Assembly (NCBI RefSeq): GCF_016864575.1
Contig: NZ_CP044125.1
Location: 2,072,501-2,136,500, forward strand
Origin: Rhizobium sp. BG4
GTDB lineage: Bacteria; Pseudomonadota; Alphaproteobacteria; Rhizobiales; Rhizobiaceae
Direction: 5' to 3'
Length of the DNA: 64,000 nt
Part shown: positions 1 to 11,193 of the stretch, one piece after another
Layout: each line of letters begins with the position of its first letter
Numbering within the stretch: position 1 is the stretch's first letter
Translations under genes and position numbers: made by a program
Notes under the pieces: model-generated
What the model saw: only the letters and a program-made list of their open reading frames with translations
What the model was told of the DNA's origin: nothing
Databases searched by the model: none

Positions 1-267
1 GCGCTGGTCGTGGCAGGCGGCGTTGCGGCAAACCAGGAGGTTCGCGGCACGCTGCAGGCGCTGTGCGACAAGCACGGCTTCCGCTTTATCGCGCCGCCGC
101 TGAGGCTTTGCACCGACAATGCGGTGATGATTGCCTGGGCCGGGCTGGAGCGCATGGCGCTCGGTGTCGCGCCTGATGATCTCGATGTGCAGCCACGCTC
201 ACGCTGGCCGCTGGATTCCAATGCCGAGGCGCTAATTAACTACGGAAAACGAGGAGCCAAGGCGTGA
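1..267 (+). CDS. tsaD: tRNA N6-adenosine threonylcarbamoyltransferase TsaD, C-terminal fragment
   Basis: The window opens inside this gene; only the last 88 codons are present. The fragment begins [15 protein letters not shown], which matches the conserved GGVAAN segment near the C terminus of the TsaD/Gcp (Kae1) family, followed by a [10 protein letters not shown] segment that is also typical. TsaD transfers the threonylcarbamoyl group from the TsaB/TsaE-assisted intermediate to A37 of ANN-decoding tRNAs in the cytoplasm. The stop codon overlaps the GTG start of gpsA, so the two are probably co-transcribed. The truncation is caused by the window edge, not by mutation. Confidence 0.9.
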   Translation, partial: ALVVAGGVAANQEVRGTLQALCDKHGFRFIAPPLRLCTDNAVMIAWAGLERMALGVAPDDLDVQPRSRWPLDSNAEALINYGKRGAKA

Positions 268-1247
268 GCGAGCGAATTGCAGTCATCGGTGCCGGTGCGT
301 TCGGAACGGCGCTTGCCGCGGTCATCGCGCTCGCCGGGCGCAGCACCGTGACGCTGATCGGCCGCGATCCGGCTCTGATGGCCGATCTTGCTTCAGAGCG
401 GCTGCATGACGCCGTGCTGCCGGGCATTGCCCTGCCTGAGGCGCTGGAATTCTCCGCCGAGCCCGATGCGATCCGCCGGGCAGGCATCGTGCTGTTCGCC
501 ATGCCGTCGCAGGCGCAGGCGGATGCGGCGCGCCACTATGGTCCTTACCTGGCTCACGATGCCGTGGTCGTCACCTGCGCCAAGGGGATCGAACGCTCTA
601 CCGGTACGCTCTTGACGGATATGCTGGAACGCGAGCTGCCCAATCATCATGTGGCAGTGCTTTCCGGCCCAGGCTTTGCCGCCGATATCGCTAAGGGGCT
701 GCCGACGGCGATGGCGATTGCGGCTGCCGATATGGATGTCGCCGAGCGGCTGGCGCAGGCAGTTTCGGGCCGCACCTTCCGGCTCTATGCGTCCGATGAC
801 CGCACCGGCGTGCAGCTGGGAGGTGCCTTGAAGAATGTTCTCGCGATTGCCTGCGGCATCGTCGAAGGCTGCGGCATAGGCGATTCCGCCCGTGCAGCGC
901 TGATTGCCCGTGGCCTGGCCGAAATGTCCCGGCTCGTTGCGGCAAAGGGCGGGCAGGCGGATACGGTGCGGGGGCTTTCCGGCCTTGGCGATCTGGTGCT
1001 GACGGCAACCAGCCATCAGTCGCGCAATCTGCGCTTCGGCATCGCGCTCGGGCGCGGAGATAAGGCTGATCCCTCGCATGGCGAGCTGGTCGAGGGCGCT
1101 TTCGCGGCCGCCGTCGCGTCGCGGCTCGCGAGAGAGCTCGGCATCGAGATGCCGATCACCGATGCCGTCTCGGCGATCATCGAGGGCAAGCTCGGTATTG
1201 CCGAGGCAATCGAACAATTGATGACACGTCCGATCACCACCGAATAG
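264..1247 (+). CDS. gpsA: NAD(P)H-dependent glycerol-3-phosphate dehydrogenase
   Basis: Reduces dihydroxyacetone phosphate to sn-glycerol-3-phosphate in the cytosol, providing the backbone for phospholipids. The 327-residue protein starts with a Rossmann motif [12 protein letters not shown] (Gly9, Gly11, Gly14) and carries [14 protein letters not shown] with the family's catalytic lysine at about residue 190, then [11 protein letters not shown]. Length is normal for GpsA. The start is GTG at 264, overlapping the tsaD stop; a GAGGAG ribosome site lies eight bases upstream, which supports this choice. It is followed closely by the YciI-like and EVE genes, suggesting one operon. Confidence 0.95.
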   Translation: MSERIAVIGAGAFGTALAAVIALAGRSTVTLIGRDPALMADLASERLHDAVLPGIALPEALEFSAEPDAIRRAGIVLFAMPSQAQADAARHYGPYLAHDAVVVTCAKGIERSTGTLLTDMLERELPNHHVAVLSGPGFAADIAKGLPTAMAIAAADMDVAERLAQAVSGRTFRLYASDDRTGVQLGGALKNVLAIACGIVEGCGIGDSARAALIARGLAEMSRLVAAKGGQADTVRGLSGLGDLVLTATSHQSRNLRFGIALGRGDKADPSHGELVEGAFAAAVASRLARELGIEMPITDAVSAIIEGKLGIAEAIEQLMTRPITTE

Positions 1248-1256
1248 GAGACTGAC

Positions 1257-1550
1257 ATGCTTTTCGCCCTTCTCTGCAAGGACAAGCCGGGACATCTGAA
1301 CGTGCGCATGGAAACGCGCCCAACGCATGTCGAGTATCTCAACAAGCTCAATGCCGAAGGCAAGCTGGCGATCGCTGGCCCGTTCCTTGACGCTGACGGC
1401 AAGCCGAATGGCAGCCTGGTGATCGTCAAGGCCGACAGCATTGAAGCCGCCAAGGCACTCGGCGAGGCCGATCCCTATGCAAAGGCCGGCCTGTTCGAGA
1501 GCGTCGAGGTGAAGCCCTACAACTGGGTCTTCAACAATCCGGAGGCCTGA
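1257..1550 (+). CDS. YciI-like family protein
   Basis: A 97-residue protein of the YciI/YCII (dimeric alpha-beta barrel) family. The N terminus MLFALLCKDKPGHLNVRM, the histidine in RPTHVEYL and the GPFLDADGKPNGSL segment match the family, whose members include dehydrochlorinase-like and uncharacterised enzymes; the exact reaction is not known. It lies nine bases after gpsA and one base before the EVE-domain gene, with a plausible AGGAG ribosome site at 1246-1250. It is most likely a passenger of the tsaD-gpsA operon. No specific substrate can be inferred from the sequence. Confidence 0.8.
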   Translation: MLFALLCKDKPGHLNVRMETRPTHVEYLNKLNAEGKLAIAGPFLDADGKPNGSLVIVKADSIEAAKALGEADPYAKAGLFESVEVKPYNWVFNNPEA

Positions 1551-1551
1551 G

Positions 1552-1983
1552 ATGGCGCATTGGCTTTACAAGTCCGAGCCTGAGGCATGGTCGTGGGAGC
1601 AGCAGAAGGCTGCCGGCGAAAAGGGCACGGAATGGACCGGCGTTCGCAACTACCTGGCGCGCAACAACATGCGGGCCATGCAGATCGGCGACAAGGGCTT
1701 CTTTTACCATTCGAATGAGGGGTTGGAGATCGTCGGTATCGTCGAAGTCTGCGCTCTCTCGCATCCCGATTCCAGCGCCAAAGGCGATCCCAAATGGGAT
1801 TGCGTCGATATCCGCGCCGTGATGGACATGCCGAAGCCGGTGACGCTGAAGGATGTCAAGGCGAGCGAAAAGCTCTCGAAGATGTCGCTGGTGACGTCCA
1901 TGCGCCTCTCCGTGCAGCCCGTGACCGATGACGAGTGGCTGGAAGTCTGCCGCATGGGCGGGCTCGACAACCCGCCGCGCTGA
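1552..1983 (+). CDS. EVE domain-containing protein (Thy28-like)
   Basis: This 143-residue protein is almost entirely an EVE domain, a PUA-like fold related to YTH domains and associated with recognition of modified bases in DNA or RNA. Family hallmarks are visible: WLYKSEPEAWSW at the N terminus, the GTEWTGVRNYLARNNM segment, and GDKGFFYHSNE. Single-domain bacterial EVE proteins like this one are usually conserved housekeeping genes of unknown ligand. The start ATG is one base after the YciI stop. Translational coupling with its neighbours is likely; a defence role is not suggested by the context. Confidence 0.88.
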   Translation: MAHWLYKSEPEAWSWEQQKAAGEKGTEWTGVRNYLARNNMRAMQIGDKGFFYHSNEGLEIVGIVEVCALSHPDSSAKGDPKWDCVDIRAVMDMPKPVTLKDVKASEKLSKMSLVTSMRLSVQPVTDDEWLEVCRMGGLDNPPR

Positions 1984-1989
1984 CCGCCT

Positions 1990-2637
1990 TTGAAGACCGA
2001 TCCCGAACTCTTCATCCGCGCCAATACCAGCCTGATGGCGCCGCCGCATGTGCCGGAGATCCGGCTGCATCTGGCGAGCGAAGCCCATGAGCTCTGGCTG
2101 AAGACGGAAGAGGAGCTTGCCGAGATCGGTCTGCCGCCGCCTTTCTGGGCTTTCGCCTGGGCGGGCGGGCAGGGGCTGGCGCGTTACGTGCTCGATCATC
2201 CGGAGCATCTGCGCGGCAAGAGCGTCCTGGATTTTGCGACGGGATCCGGTCTCGTAGCGATCGCCGCCCGCATGGCGGGTGCGGAGAAGGTGCTTGCGGC
2301 CGATATCGATCCATGGACGGAAACCGCGGTCCGGCTGAACGCCGCGGCGAATGGCGTTTCGATCGAATTCGAGGGTGCGGACCTGATCGGCTCGATGATC
2401 GCTCCCGACGTGCTGCTTGCCGGTGACGTCTTCTATGATCGCGGCTTTGCCGATGCGCTGCTGCCGTGGTTTCAGCGCCTGGCGGCCGGAGGCAAGGATA
2501 TTCTGGTCGGCGATCCGGGCCGTGCTTATCTGCCGAAAGACAGGCTGGAATTCTGCGCGGTCTATGAAGTGCCAGTCACCCGGGCGCTCGAGGATAGCGA
2601 AGTCAAGAAGACGACCGTCTGGCGCTTCAGGGCCTGA
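1990..2637 (+). CDS. class I SAM-dependent protein methyltransferase, ETFB lysine methyltransferase (METTL20)-like
   Basis: A 215-residue seven-beta-strand methyltransferase. PPFWAFAWAGGQGLARYVLD at about residues 50-69 and motif I VLDFATGSGLVAIAA bind the domain and S-adenosylmethionine; GDVFYD near residue 145 is the (D/E)-x-x-(F/Y) signature of the lysine methyltransferases that includes human METTL20. An Agrobacterium homologue is reported to modify electron-transfer flavoprotein beta subunit and ribosomal protein L7/L12, so a similar role is inferred. The start is TTG at 1990, six bases after the EVE gene, without a clear ribosome site; ATG at 2035 is the alternative but would shorten the conserved N terminus. 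Its 3' end overlaps the convergent downstream gene by 11 bases. Confidence 0.78.
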   Translation: MKTDPELFIRANTSLMAPPHVPEIRLHLASEAHELWLKTEEELAEIGLPPPFWAFAWAGGQGLARYVLDHPEHLRGKSVLDFATGSGLVAIAARMAGAEKVLAADIDPWTETAVRLNAAANGVSIEFEGADLIGSMIAPDVLLAGDVFYDRGFADALLPWFQRLAAGGKDILVGDPGRAYLPKDRLEFCAVYEVPVTRALEDSEVKKTTVWRFRA

Positions 2638-3070
2638 TCACGCAGACATTGGCCTCGTATTCGCAAGGGTCGTCCTGCACGGCGACGTCGATGATCTTTG
2701 CCTTGGGAGCGACGGTCGCGGTCTGCGGCGCGCCATAGATCGTATAACCGCTGGCGCCGATATAGGTGCCGCCATCGACGTCATAGGCGTAGGAACCGGC
2801 ATAGGTGCCGTTGTATGCAGGGCCTGTCACCTGCGGGGCGGCCGCATTGAAGCTGCGGATGCTGTAGCCGTTGGCAACCGGGGAGAACTGGCGAAGGCGG
2901 ACATAGCGGTTGTGGCCATGGCGGCGATCGCGATCGCCATACCATTGATTGCCGCCCGTCCAGTGAACTATGCCGCGATCACGATGCGGGAAACGTTCGC
3001 CCGCGGCGGCAGGCAGCGCCATAAGGGCGCCGAGCATGAGCGGAATGACTTTCGAAAAACGCGTGACCAT
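2627..3070 (-). CDS. small secreted hypothetical protein
   Basis: About 147 residues. The N terminus MVTRFSKVIPLMLGALMALPAAAGE is a clear Sec signal peptide with a predicted cleavage after AAA, so the product is probably periplasmic or exported. The mature part is rich in Tyr, Gly and Arg (GDRDRRHGHNRYVRLR, YAGSYAYDVDGGTYIG) and ends with a Cys pair in DDPCEYEANVCVIRP, which may form a disulfide. I do not recognise the family. The ATG at 3070 is preferred to an upstream ATG at 3088 because it begins directly at the signal peptide. A CtrA-type box lies just upstream. Confidence 0.6.
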   Translation of the reverse strand: MVTRFSKVIPLMLGALMALPAAAGERFPHRDRGIVHWTGGNQWYGDRDRRHGHNRYVRLRQFSPVANGYSIRSFNAAAPQVTGPAYNGTYAGSYAYDVDGGTYIGASGYTIYGAPQTATVAPKAKIIDVAVQDDPCEYEANVCVIRP

Positions 3071-3387
3071 CGGATGTCTTCCTCGCAAAATGCGATCGTT
3101 AACAAATCGTTAACGGCAGCTTGCGTCAAAACTTTCTGCATGTCCACTTGAGCGATGAAAAATCAGGATAAAATCTGAGCGGCGCGGGCCAGTTTTGCTC
3201 TGCAGCAACTTCCCGGTAACGCGAATCGATTAAATTAAAAAGCGGACAGCAATTGTGCTTGTCGTCCGGGGGTTCGGTGATTAAACGTCGCCATTGATGC
3301 AACGCACACAGACAATTTTGTCGTTCCTGTGGTTGCCTTGATATGCTCCGAATTCCGGAAGCGCAGAGAAGACGCCGCGAGGTTCTG
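3071..3387. other. divergent intergenic region between secreted-protein gene and sdhC
   Basis: This stretch holds no supportable gene. It contains the TTAA-N7-TTAAC box near its left end and a more AT-rich part around 3225-3245. It must hold the promoters for both the leftward gene and the sdhCDAB operon, but I cannot assign -35/-10 elements with confidence. Confidence 0.5.
3099..3114. promoter_or_regulatory. candidate CtrA-binding site
   Basis: The sequence TTAACAAATCGTTAAC fits the CtrA consensus TTAA-N7-TTAAC exactly, and reads as a match on both strands. It lies about 28 bases upstream of the ATG of the leftward secreted-protein gene and about 275 bases upstream of sdhC. CtrA is the cell-cycle response regulator of alphaproteobacteria. 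Binding is inferred from the motif only. Confidence 0.45.
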
Positions 3388-3780
3388 ATGGCGAATGTGA
3401 CAAATAACCGGCCCCTGTCGCCGCATTTGCAAATTTACAAACCAATCCCCACCATGGTCATGTCGATCGTTCACCGCATTACCGGTGGCGCTCTCTATGT
3501 CGGCACGCTGCTGATCGCCTGGTGGCTGATTGCAGCCGCGACCGGCCAGTCAAATTACGACTGGGCCAACTGGGTGCTCGGCAGCATCATCGGCAAGCTC
3601 GTGCTGCTCGGCTACACCTGGGCGCTGATCCACCACATGCTCGGCGGCTTCCGCCACTTCATGTGGGACCTCGGCCACGGCTTCGGCAAGGAATTCTCCA
3701 CCAAGCTCGCCATCGCCAATCTGATCGGATCGCTCTGTCTGACCGCGCTGGTCTGGGTGATCGGCTTCGTCATTCGTTAA
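3388..3780 (+). CDS. sdhC: succinate dehydrogenase cytochrome b556 subunit
   Basis: Membrane anchor subunit of respiratory complex II, about 130 residues. RPLSPHLQIYKP and HRITGGALYVGTLL are the SdhC signature, followed by transmembrane helices and HHMLGGFRHFMWDLGHGFGK, which contains candidate haem b ligand histidines. The ATG at 3388 (MANVTNN) is chosen over the upstream in-frame ATG at 3343 because the family begins here and a CGAGG ribosome site lies just upstream. It is first in the sdhCDAB operon; sdhD follows after 12 bases. Confidence 0.95.
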   Translation: MANVTNNRPLSPHLQIYKPIPTMVMSIVHRITGGALYVGTLLIAWWLIAAATGQSNYDWANWVLGSIIGKLVLLGYTWALIHHMLGGFRHFMWDLGHGFGKEFSTKLAIANLIGSLCLTALVWVIGFVIR

Positions 3781-3792
3781 AAGGTCGCTCTC

Positions 3793-4173
3793 ATGGATAT
3801 GCGTACCCCCCTGGGTAAGGTTCGCGGCCTCGGCTCCGCCAAGGAAGGCACCGATCACTTCTGGCGCCAGCGTGTGACCGCGGTCGCCAACGTGCCGCTG
3901 TTTCTGTTCTTCATCATCTTCATGCTGATTCACGCCGGCCAGCCCTATGCGGAGGTGGTTCACGCCCTGTCGAACCCGTTCGTCGCCGTCATCATGGGCC
4001 TGATGATCATCTCGGGCGTCATTCACATGAAGCTCGGCATGCAGGTCATCATCGAGGACTATGTTCATTCCGAATGGCTGAAGATCATCAGCCTGATGCT
4101 GAACACGTTCTTCTCGATACTGATCGCCGGCCTCTGTCTCTTCGCCATTCTGAAAATTGCATTCGTAGGATAA
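3793..4173 (+). CDS. sdhD: succinate dehydrogenase hydrophobic membrane anchor subunit
   Basis: Second membrane anchor of complex II, 126 residues with three hydrophobic helices. The motif [19 protein letters not shown] and the conserved [18 protein letters not shown], with a histidine likely to ligate haem b and residues near the ubiquinone pocket, are typical of alphaproteobacterial SdhD. With SdhC it holds the SdhA-SdhB catalytic part on the cytoplasmic face of the inner membrane and passes electrons to ubiquinone. The gene lies seven bases before sdhA and shares its transcript. Confidence 0.95.
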   Translation: MDMRTPLGKVRGLGSAKEGTDHFWRQRVTAVANVPLFLFFIIFMLIHAGQPYAEVVHALSNPFVAVIMGLMIISGVIHMKLGMQVIIEDYVHSEWLKIISLMLNTFFSILIAGLCLFAILKIAFVG

Positions 4174-4180
4174 CCGTATC

Positions 4181-6022
4181 ATGGCACCCTCTTCACCCGC
4201 TCAGAATGGGAAGGCCTACAAGTACGTCGACCACTCTTATGATGTGATCGTCGTCGGCGCCGGTGGCGCCGGTCTGCGCGCCACGCTCGGCATGGCAGAG
4301 CAGGGCTTCCGCACCGCCTGCATCACCAAGGTATTCCCGACGCGTTCGCACACTGTTGCCGCCCAGGGCGGCATTGCCGCGTCGCTGCAGAACATGACGC
4401 CGGATAGCTGGCAGTGGCACCTTTACGACACCGTCAAGGGTTCCGACTGGCTCGGCGACGTCGATGCCATGCAGTATCTCACCATGGAAGCGCCGAAGGC
4501 GGTCTATGAGCTCGAGCATTACGGCGTGCCGTTCTCGCGCAACGAGGAAGGCAAGATCTACCAGCGCCCGTTCGGCGGCCACATGCAGAATTTCGGCGAG
4601 GGACCGCCGGTACAGCGTACCTGCGCCGTCGCCGACCGCACCGGCCACGCCATCCTGCACACGCTCTATGGCCAGTCGCTGCGAAACAATGCTGAATTCT
4701 TCATCGAGTATTTCGCGCTCGATCTGATCATGTCGGAAGACGGCAGCCGCTGCACCGGCGTCGTTGCTTGGAACCTCGATGACGGCACGATCCATCGCTT
4801 CGCCGCCAAGATGGTGGTGCTGGCGACCGGCGGTTACGGCCGCGCCTATTTCTCGGCAACGTCGGCCCATACGTGCACCGGCGACGGCGGTGGCATGGTT
4901 GCCCGCGCCGGCCTGCCGCTGCAGGATATGGAATTCGTCCAGTTCCACCCGACCGGCATCTACGGTTCCGGCTGTCTGATCACGGAAGGCGCACGCGGTG
5001 AAGGCGGCTACCTCGTCAACTCCGAGGGTGAGCGCTTCATGGAACGCTACGCACCGTCGGCCAAGGACCTTGCCTCGCGTGACGTCGTCTCGCGCTGCAT
5101 GACGCTGGAAATCCGCGAAGGCCGCGGCGTCGGCAAGAACAAGGACCACATCTTCCTGCATCTCGACCATCTCGATCCGGCCGTTCTGCATGAGCGCCTG
5201 CCGGGCATTTCCGAGAGCGCCAAGATCTTCGCCGGCGTCGACGTGACGCGCGAGCCGATCCCGGTTCTGCCGACCGTCCACTACAATATGGGCGGCATCC
5301 CGACCAACTATTGGGGCGAAGTGCTGAATGCCGACAGCAATAACCCTGAGCGGATCATTCCGGGCCTGATGGCTGTCGGTGAAGCGGGCTGCGCCTCGGT
5401 GCACGGCGCCAACCGTCTCGGCTCCAACTCGCTGATCGACCTCGTGGTCTTCGGCCGCGCCGCCGCAATCCGCGCCGGCGAGGTTATCGACCGCGCAGCG
5501 CCCGTCCCGCATCTCAACGTCGCTGCCTGCGACAAGATCATGGACCGCTTCGACGGCCTGCGCCACGCCAGCGGCGGTACGCCGACGGCGGTACTGCGTG
5601 AAAAGATGCAGCGCGCCATGCAGGAAGACGCCGCCGTCTTCCGCACGCAGGAATCGCTGGAATCCGGTTGCCAGCGCATTTCGGCGATTTGGGGCGAGAT
5701 GAAGGACATCAAGGTCACCGACCGCTCGATGATCTGGAACTCCGACCTCGTCGAAACGCTTGAGCTGCAGAACCTGATGGCCAACGCCATCACGACGATC
5801 TACGGCGCCGAGGCCCGTAAGGAAAGCCGCGGCTCGCATGCGCGCGAAGACTATACGGAAGGCGCATTCGCCGGCCGCGACGACGTCAACTGGCGCAAGC
5901 ACACGCTTGCCTGGGTCAACGAGGCAGGCGACGTCAAGCTCGACTACCGCCCGGTTCACACCGAGCTGATTGCAGACGGCATCGATCCCAAGAAGATCGC
6001 GCCGAAGGCTCGCGTGTATTAA
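4181..6022 (+). CDS. sdhA: succinate dehydrogenase flavoprotein subunit
   Basis: Catalytic subunit of complex II, oxidising succinate to fumarate with FAD. The 613 residues include the dinucleotide-binding motif [13 protein letters not shown] (about residues 23-35), [11 protein letters not shown] with the histidine that carries covalent [12 protein letters not shown], and the [11 protein letters not shown] segment near residue 410. The C terminus [19 protein letters not shown] is also typical. Length is as expected. An AGGATAA ribosome site precedes the ATG. Together with sdhB, which follows after 12 bases, it forms the soluble catalytic dimer. Confidence 0.98.
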   Translation: MAPSSPAQNGKAYKYVDHSYDVIVVGAGGAGLRATLGMAEQGFRTACITKVFPTRSHTVAAQGGIAASLQNMTPDSWQWHLYDTVKGSDWLGDVDAMQYLTMEAPKAVYELEHYGVPFSRNEEGKIYQRPFGGHMQNFGEGPPVQRTCAVADRTGHAILHTLYGQSLRNNAEFFIEYFALDLIMSEDGSRCTGVVAWNLDDGTIHRFAAKMVVLATGGYGRAYFSATSAHTCTGDGGGMVARAGLPLQDMEFVQFHPTGIYGSGCLITEGARGEGGYLVNSEGERFMERYAPSAKDLASRDVVSRCMTLEIREGRGVGKNKDHIFLHLDHLDPAVLHERLPGISESAKIFAGVDVTREPIPVLPTVHYNMGGIPTNYWGEVLNADSNNPERIIPGLMAVGEAGCASVHGANRLGSNSLIDLVVFGRAAAIRAGEVIDRAAPVPHLNVAACDKIMDRFDGLRHASGGTPTAVLREKMQRAMQEDAAVFRTQESLESGCQRISAIWGEMKDIKVTDRSMIWNSDLVETLELQNLMANAITTIYGAEARKESRGSHAREDYTEGAFAGRDDVNWRKHTLAWVNEAGDVKLDYRPVHTELIADGIDPKKIAPKARVY

Positions 6023-6034
6023 GAGGAACTGGAC

Positions 6035-6814
6035 ATGGTTGAACTCGCTCTCCCCAAGAACTCCCAGATGCGCGAAGGCAAGGTGTGGCCGAAGCCTGCC
6101 GGTGCCAAGAACACCCGCGAATTCCGCGTCTATCGCTGGAGCCCGGATGACGGCCAGACGCCGTCGATCGATACGTTCTATATCGATATCGACGATTGCG
6201 GCCCGATGGTTCTCGACGGTCTGCTCTACATCAAGAACAAGATCGACCCGACGCTGACGCTGCGCCGCTCCTGCCGCGAAGGTATCTGCGGTTCCTGCGC
6301 CATGAATATCGACGGCACGAATACGCTGGCCTGCACCAAGGGTCTCGACGACATCAAGGGTACGGTCAAGATCTATCCGCTGCCGCATATGCCTGTCGTC
6401 AAGGACCTGGTTCCGGACCTTTCCAACTTCTATGCCCAGCACCGCTCGATCGAGCCCTGGCTGAAGACGGTCTCGCCGACGCCGGCGAAGGAATGGAAGC
6501 AGAGCCACGAAGACCGCCAGAAGCTGGACGGCCTCTACGAGTGCATTCTCTGCGCCTGCTGCTCGACCTCCTGTCCGAGCTACTGGTGGAACGGCGACCG
6601 TTATCTCGGTCCGGCTGTTCTGCTGCAGGCCTATCGCTGGCTGATCGACAGCCGCGACGAAGCAACCGGCGAGCGCCTCGACAATCTCGAGGATCCGTTT
6701 CGCCTGTACCGCTGCCACACGATCATGAACTGCGCGCAGACCTGCCCGAAGGGCCTGAACCCGGCAAAGGCAATCGCCGAGATCAAGAAGATGATGGTCG
6801 AGCGCCGCGTCTGA
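6035..6814 (+). CDS. sdhB: succinate dehydrogenase iron-sulfur subunit
   Basis: Electron-transfer subunit of complex II, 259 residues. Three cluster motifs are visible: [12 protein letters not shown] for the [2Fe-2S] centre, [16 protein letters not shown] for the [4Fe-4S] centre, and [17 protein letters not shown], which completes the [3Fe-4S] centre. It links SdhA-bound FAD to the quinone site in SdhC/SdhD. This is the last gene of sdhCDAB; a strong intrinsic terminator starts 12 bases after the stop codon, so the operon probably ends here. Confidence 0.98.
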   Translation: MVELALPKNSQMREGKVWPKPAGAKNTREFRVYRWSPDDGQTPSIDTFYIDIDDCGPMVLDGLLYIKNKIDPTLTLRRSCREGICGSCAMNIDGTNTLACTKGLDDIKGTVKIYPLPHMPVVKDLVPDLSNFYAQHRSIEPWLKTVSPTPAKEWKQSHEDRQKLDGLYECILCACCSTSCPSYWWNGDRYLGPAVLLQAYRWLIDSRDEATGERLDNLEDPFRLYRCHTIMNCAQTCPKGLNPAKAIAEIKKMMVERRV

Positions 6815-6825
6815 CGGCAAATCGA

Positions 6826-6851
6826 ACGGCGCCGCTTGCGGCGCCGTTTTT
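6826..6851 (+). terminator. rho-independent terminator of sdhCDAB
   Basis: A perfect 10-bp stem (ACGGCGCCGC pairing with GCGGCGCCGT) with a very short TT loop is followed directly by a run of T. It begins 12 bases after the sdhB stop. Confidence 0.9.
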
Positions 6852-7082
6852 CTTCCGGTGGCCGGTCAAACCGGGGAAGAATGCGCGGTCATCACCTTGA
6901 TGACAAATTCTGCCTTCAGAAGTCCTTCCGCACGGCTTGAATTGCCTCTGTTCCGGCTTAGGTCCTGTCACGGGCAATTTACGGCTGTGCCGACTTGATT
7001 AACCAAAGTGAAATACGTTAATTCGAAAATTAGTCCGATGACTATTTTTGATGCGGCAAAGCGAATATTCGGGAGCCTCAAG

Positions 7083-7592
7083 ATGCAGTTGCGATATGCG
7101 ATGACAGGTGTGGCGGTTGTTCTGTCACTCGCTGGCTGCCAGCGTACGGCCTATGACAATGCGAGTTACAGCAGCCAGCCGGCGCCGCTGACGGCGCAGC
7201 CCGTGCCGTCGGTGCAGGGCGGCCAGCTTCCCCCTCCGGGCGGCGCATCGCAGTTCCCGGCCGCACCGAGCGCGGCGCCTGCCGCTCCGGCAGCCCCGGG
7301 CGCCATGGCCGCAAACGCTCTCGATGTCACCAAGGAATCGATGGTCGGCAGCTGGCGCGTCAACGGCAGCTGCGACATGTTCCTGACGCTGACCAACCTC
7401 GGCAGCGGCTCGCGCGGCGGTACGCGCGGTTGCGCCGGCGAACTGACGGCGATGGGTTCCTGGGAAGTGTCCGGCAAGCAGGTTCTGCTCAAGGACCGCA
7501 GCGGCAACCAGATCGGCAGCGTTTACAAGACCGCCGACAACAGCTTCTCCGGCCAGACCAGCGGCGGCCAGGCAATCACCCTCAGCCGGTAA
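7083..7592 (+). CDS. Omp19-like outer-membrane lipoprotein, Inh/AprI-type protease inhibitor domain
   Basis: A 169-residue lipoprotein. The signal sequence ends in a lipobox LAGC, so Cys19 should be lipidated. A Pro/Ala-rich linker (about residues 30-80) leads to a C-terminal beta-barrel domain with [25 protein letters not shown] and [16 protein letters not shown]. The ending closely resembles Brucella Omp19, an outer-membrane lipoprotein that inhibits proteases. Two cysteines in the domain (SCDMF, RGCAGEL) could form the family's disulfide. The ATG at 7083 has a GGGAG site upstream and starts exactly at the signal peptide; an upstream GTG frame is rejected. Function is inferred from similarity. 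Confidence 0.8.
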   Translation: MQLRYAMTGVAVVLSLAGCQRTAYDNASYSSQPAPLTAQPVPSVQGGQLPPPGGASQFPAAPSAAPAAPAAPGAMAANALDVTKESMVGSWRVNGSCDMFLTLTNLGSGSRGGTRGCAGELTAMGSWEVSGKQVLLKDRSGNQIGSVYKTADNSFSGQTSGGQAITLSR

Positions 7593-7640
7593 TTCATCCG
7601 GCGGCGGGTCCGCCGGCCACGCATAGGCGGATTTGCTCTC

Positions 7641-8804
7641 ATGCAGCCAATGCCAGACTACGCCCTGAGCGTCAGCGAACAATTGAAGTCGCTGACGGCC
7701 AACGGTGATTTGCAGGTCGATTCCGCACAGATGGACGTGGCGAAAAACCTGGACCGGGTTCTTTCGCAGCTGAAGCAGCGCCGCCCCGCCGCCAAGTCCA
7801 GCGCTCTCGGCTGGCTGTTTGCTTCCAAGAAGAAGACCGAACAGGGGATCAAGGGTCTCTACATCCATGGCAGCGTCGGCCGCGGCAAGACGATGCTGAT
7901 GGACATGTTCTTCGGCATGGCGCCCTGCAAAAAGAAGCGCCGGGCGCATTTCCACGAATTCATGGCCGATGTGCATAACCGCATCGCGGCGCACCGGCAG
8001 AAGCTGAAGGACGGCGAAACCAAGCAGGCGGATCCAATGCCGCCGGTCGCGGCCTCCCTTTATGACGAGGCCGAGCTTCTCTGCTTCGACGAGTTCACGG
8101 TCACCGACATTGCCGATGCGATGATCCTGTCGCGGCTGTTCTCAGAGCTTTTTGCCCGCGGCTGCGTGCTGATCGCGACGTCGAATGTCGAGCCCGACAA
8201 TCTCTACAAGGATGGCCTCAACCGCGGCCTCTTCCTGCCCTTCGTCGAGCTTCTGAAGAAGAATGTCGACGTCGTGACGCTCGACTCCCCGACGGATTAC
8301 CGGATGGAGAAGCTGAACAGCCAGCCCGTCTATCTGACGCCGATCGACGGGCGGACTGATATGGCAATGGATGCGTCCTGGACGCAGATGCTGCATGGTC
8401 GCAAGGCGCAACCGCTCGAAATTCCGATGAAGGGCCGGTCGATCCATGTGCCGCTCGCCGTCGACCGGATGGCGCGCTTCGCCTTCAACGATCTCTGCGA
8501 CAAGCCGCTTGGCGCCGCCGATTTCCTGGCGATCGCCGCGCGTTTCGACACGATCTTCGTCGATCGCATTCCGCTGCTCGGACCCGACCGGCGAAATCAG
8601 GCCAAGCGCTTCATCATTCTCGTCGATACCCTATATGACCATGGCGTGCGGCTTCATGCTTCCGCCGCGGCCATGCCCGAGGACCTGCTGACCGAACGCA
8701 GGGGCACCGAGGGGTTCGAATTCGATCGTACGGCATCGCGTCTCTTCGAGATGCGGAGCGCGGAATATCTTGCGCTGCATCATCAGAAGACCGCTGCCGA
8801 GTAA
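7641..8804 (+). CDS. zapE: cell division protein ZapE (AFG1-like ATPase)
   Basis: An AFG1/LACE1-type P-loop ATPase of 387 residues. The Walker A motif GSVGRGKT lies at about residues 77-84, preceded by GLYIH; HFHEFMADVHNRI follows, and LLCFDEFTVTDIADAMI is Walker B. IATSNVEPDNLYKDGLNR is the family's sensor region. In Escherichia coli, ZapE acts at the Z-ring under low oxygen or stress; the mitochondrial homologue is linked to quality control of respiratory-chain proteins. Its position between sdh and the mdh-suc operon is common in Rhizobiales. It is separated from mdh by a 176-base gap and probably transcribed apart from it. Confidence 0.9.
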   Translation: MQPMPDYALSVSEQLKSLTANGDLQVDSAQMDVAKNLDRVLSQLKQRRPAAKSSALGWLFASKKKTEQGIKGLYIHGSVGRGKTMLMDMFFGMAPCKKKRRAHFHEFMADVHNRIAAHRQKLKDGETKQADPMPPVAASLYDEAELLCFDEFTVTDIADAMILSRLFSELFARGCVLIATSNVEPDNLYKDGLNRGLFLPFVELLKKNVDVVTLDSPTDYRMEKLNSQPVYLTPIDGRTDMAMDASWTQMLHGRKAQPLEIPMKGRSIHVPLAVDRMARFAFNDLCDKPLGAADFLAIAARFDTIFVDRIPLLGPDRRNQAKRFIILVDTLYDHGVRLHASAAAMPEDLLTERRGTEGFEFDRTASRLFEMRSAEYLALHHQKTAAE

Positions 8805-8823
8805 CACTTTAGTGACAATTTAT

Positions 8824-8839
8824 CTTACGTTTACGTAAG
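8824..8839. promoter_or_regulatory. inverted repeat in the mdh leader, candidate operator
   Basis: CTTACG and CGTAAG form a perfect inverted repeat around TTTA, in an AT-rich stretch about 140 bases before the mdh start. Its size and position suit an operator near the promoter of the mdh-suc operon, but no regulator can be named from the sequence. Confidence 0.35.
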
Positions 8840-8854
8840 AATTTTGATATCTAA

Positions 8855-9943
<1,089 letters not shown>

Positions 9944-9983
9944 TTCCCGCGCGCCCCCACGCAATTCAAACAGGAATAGATCC

Positions 9984-11177
<1,194 letters not shown>

Positions 11178-11193
11178 TTTGAGGACCTGATAG

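Noticed and set aside
4193..6820. A very long open frame on the minus strand opposite sdhA and sdhB
   Set aside because: It is the mirror of high-GC codon bias in the sdh genes; it has no domain and low-complexity Asp/Val/Arg content, and sdhA/sdhB are certain.
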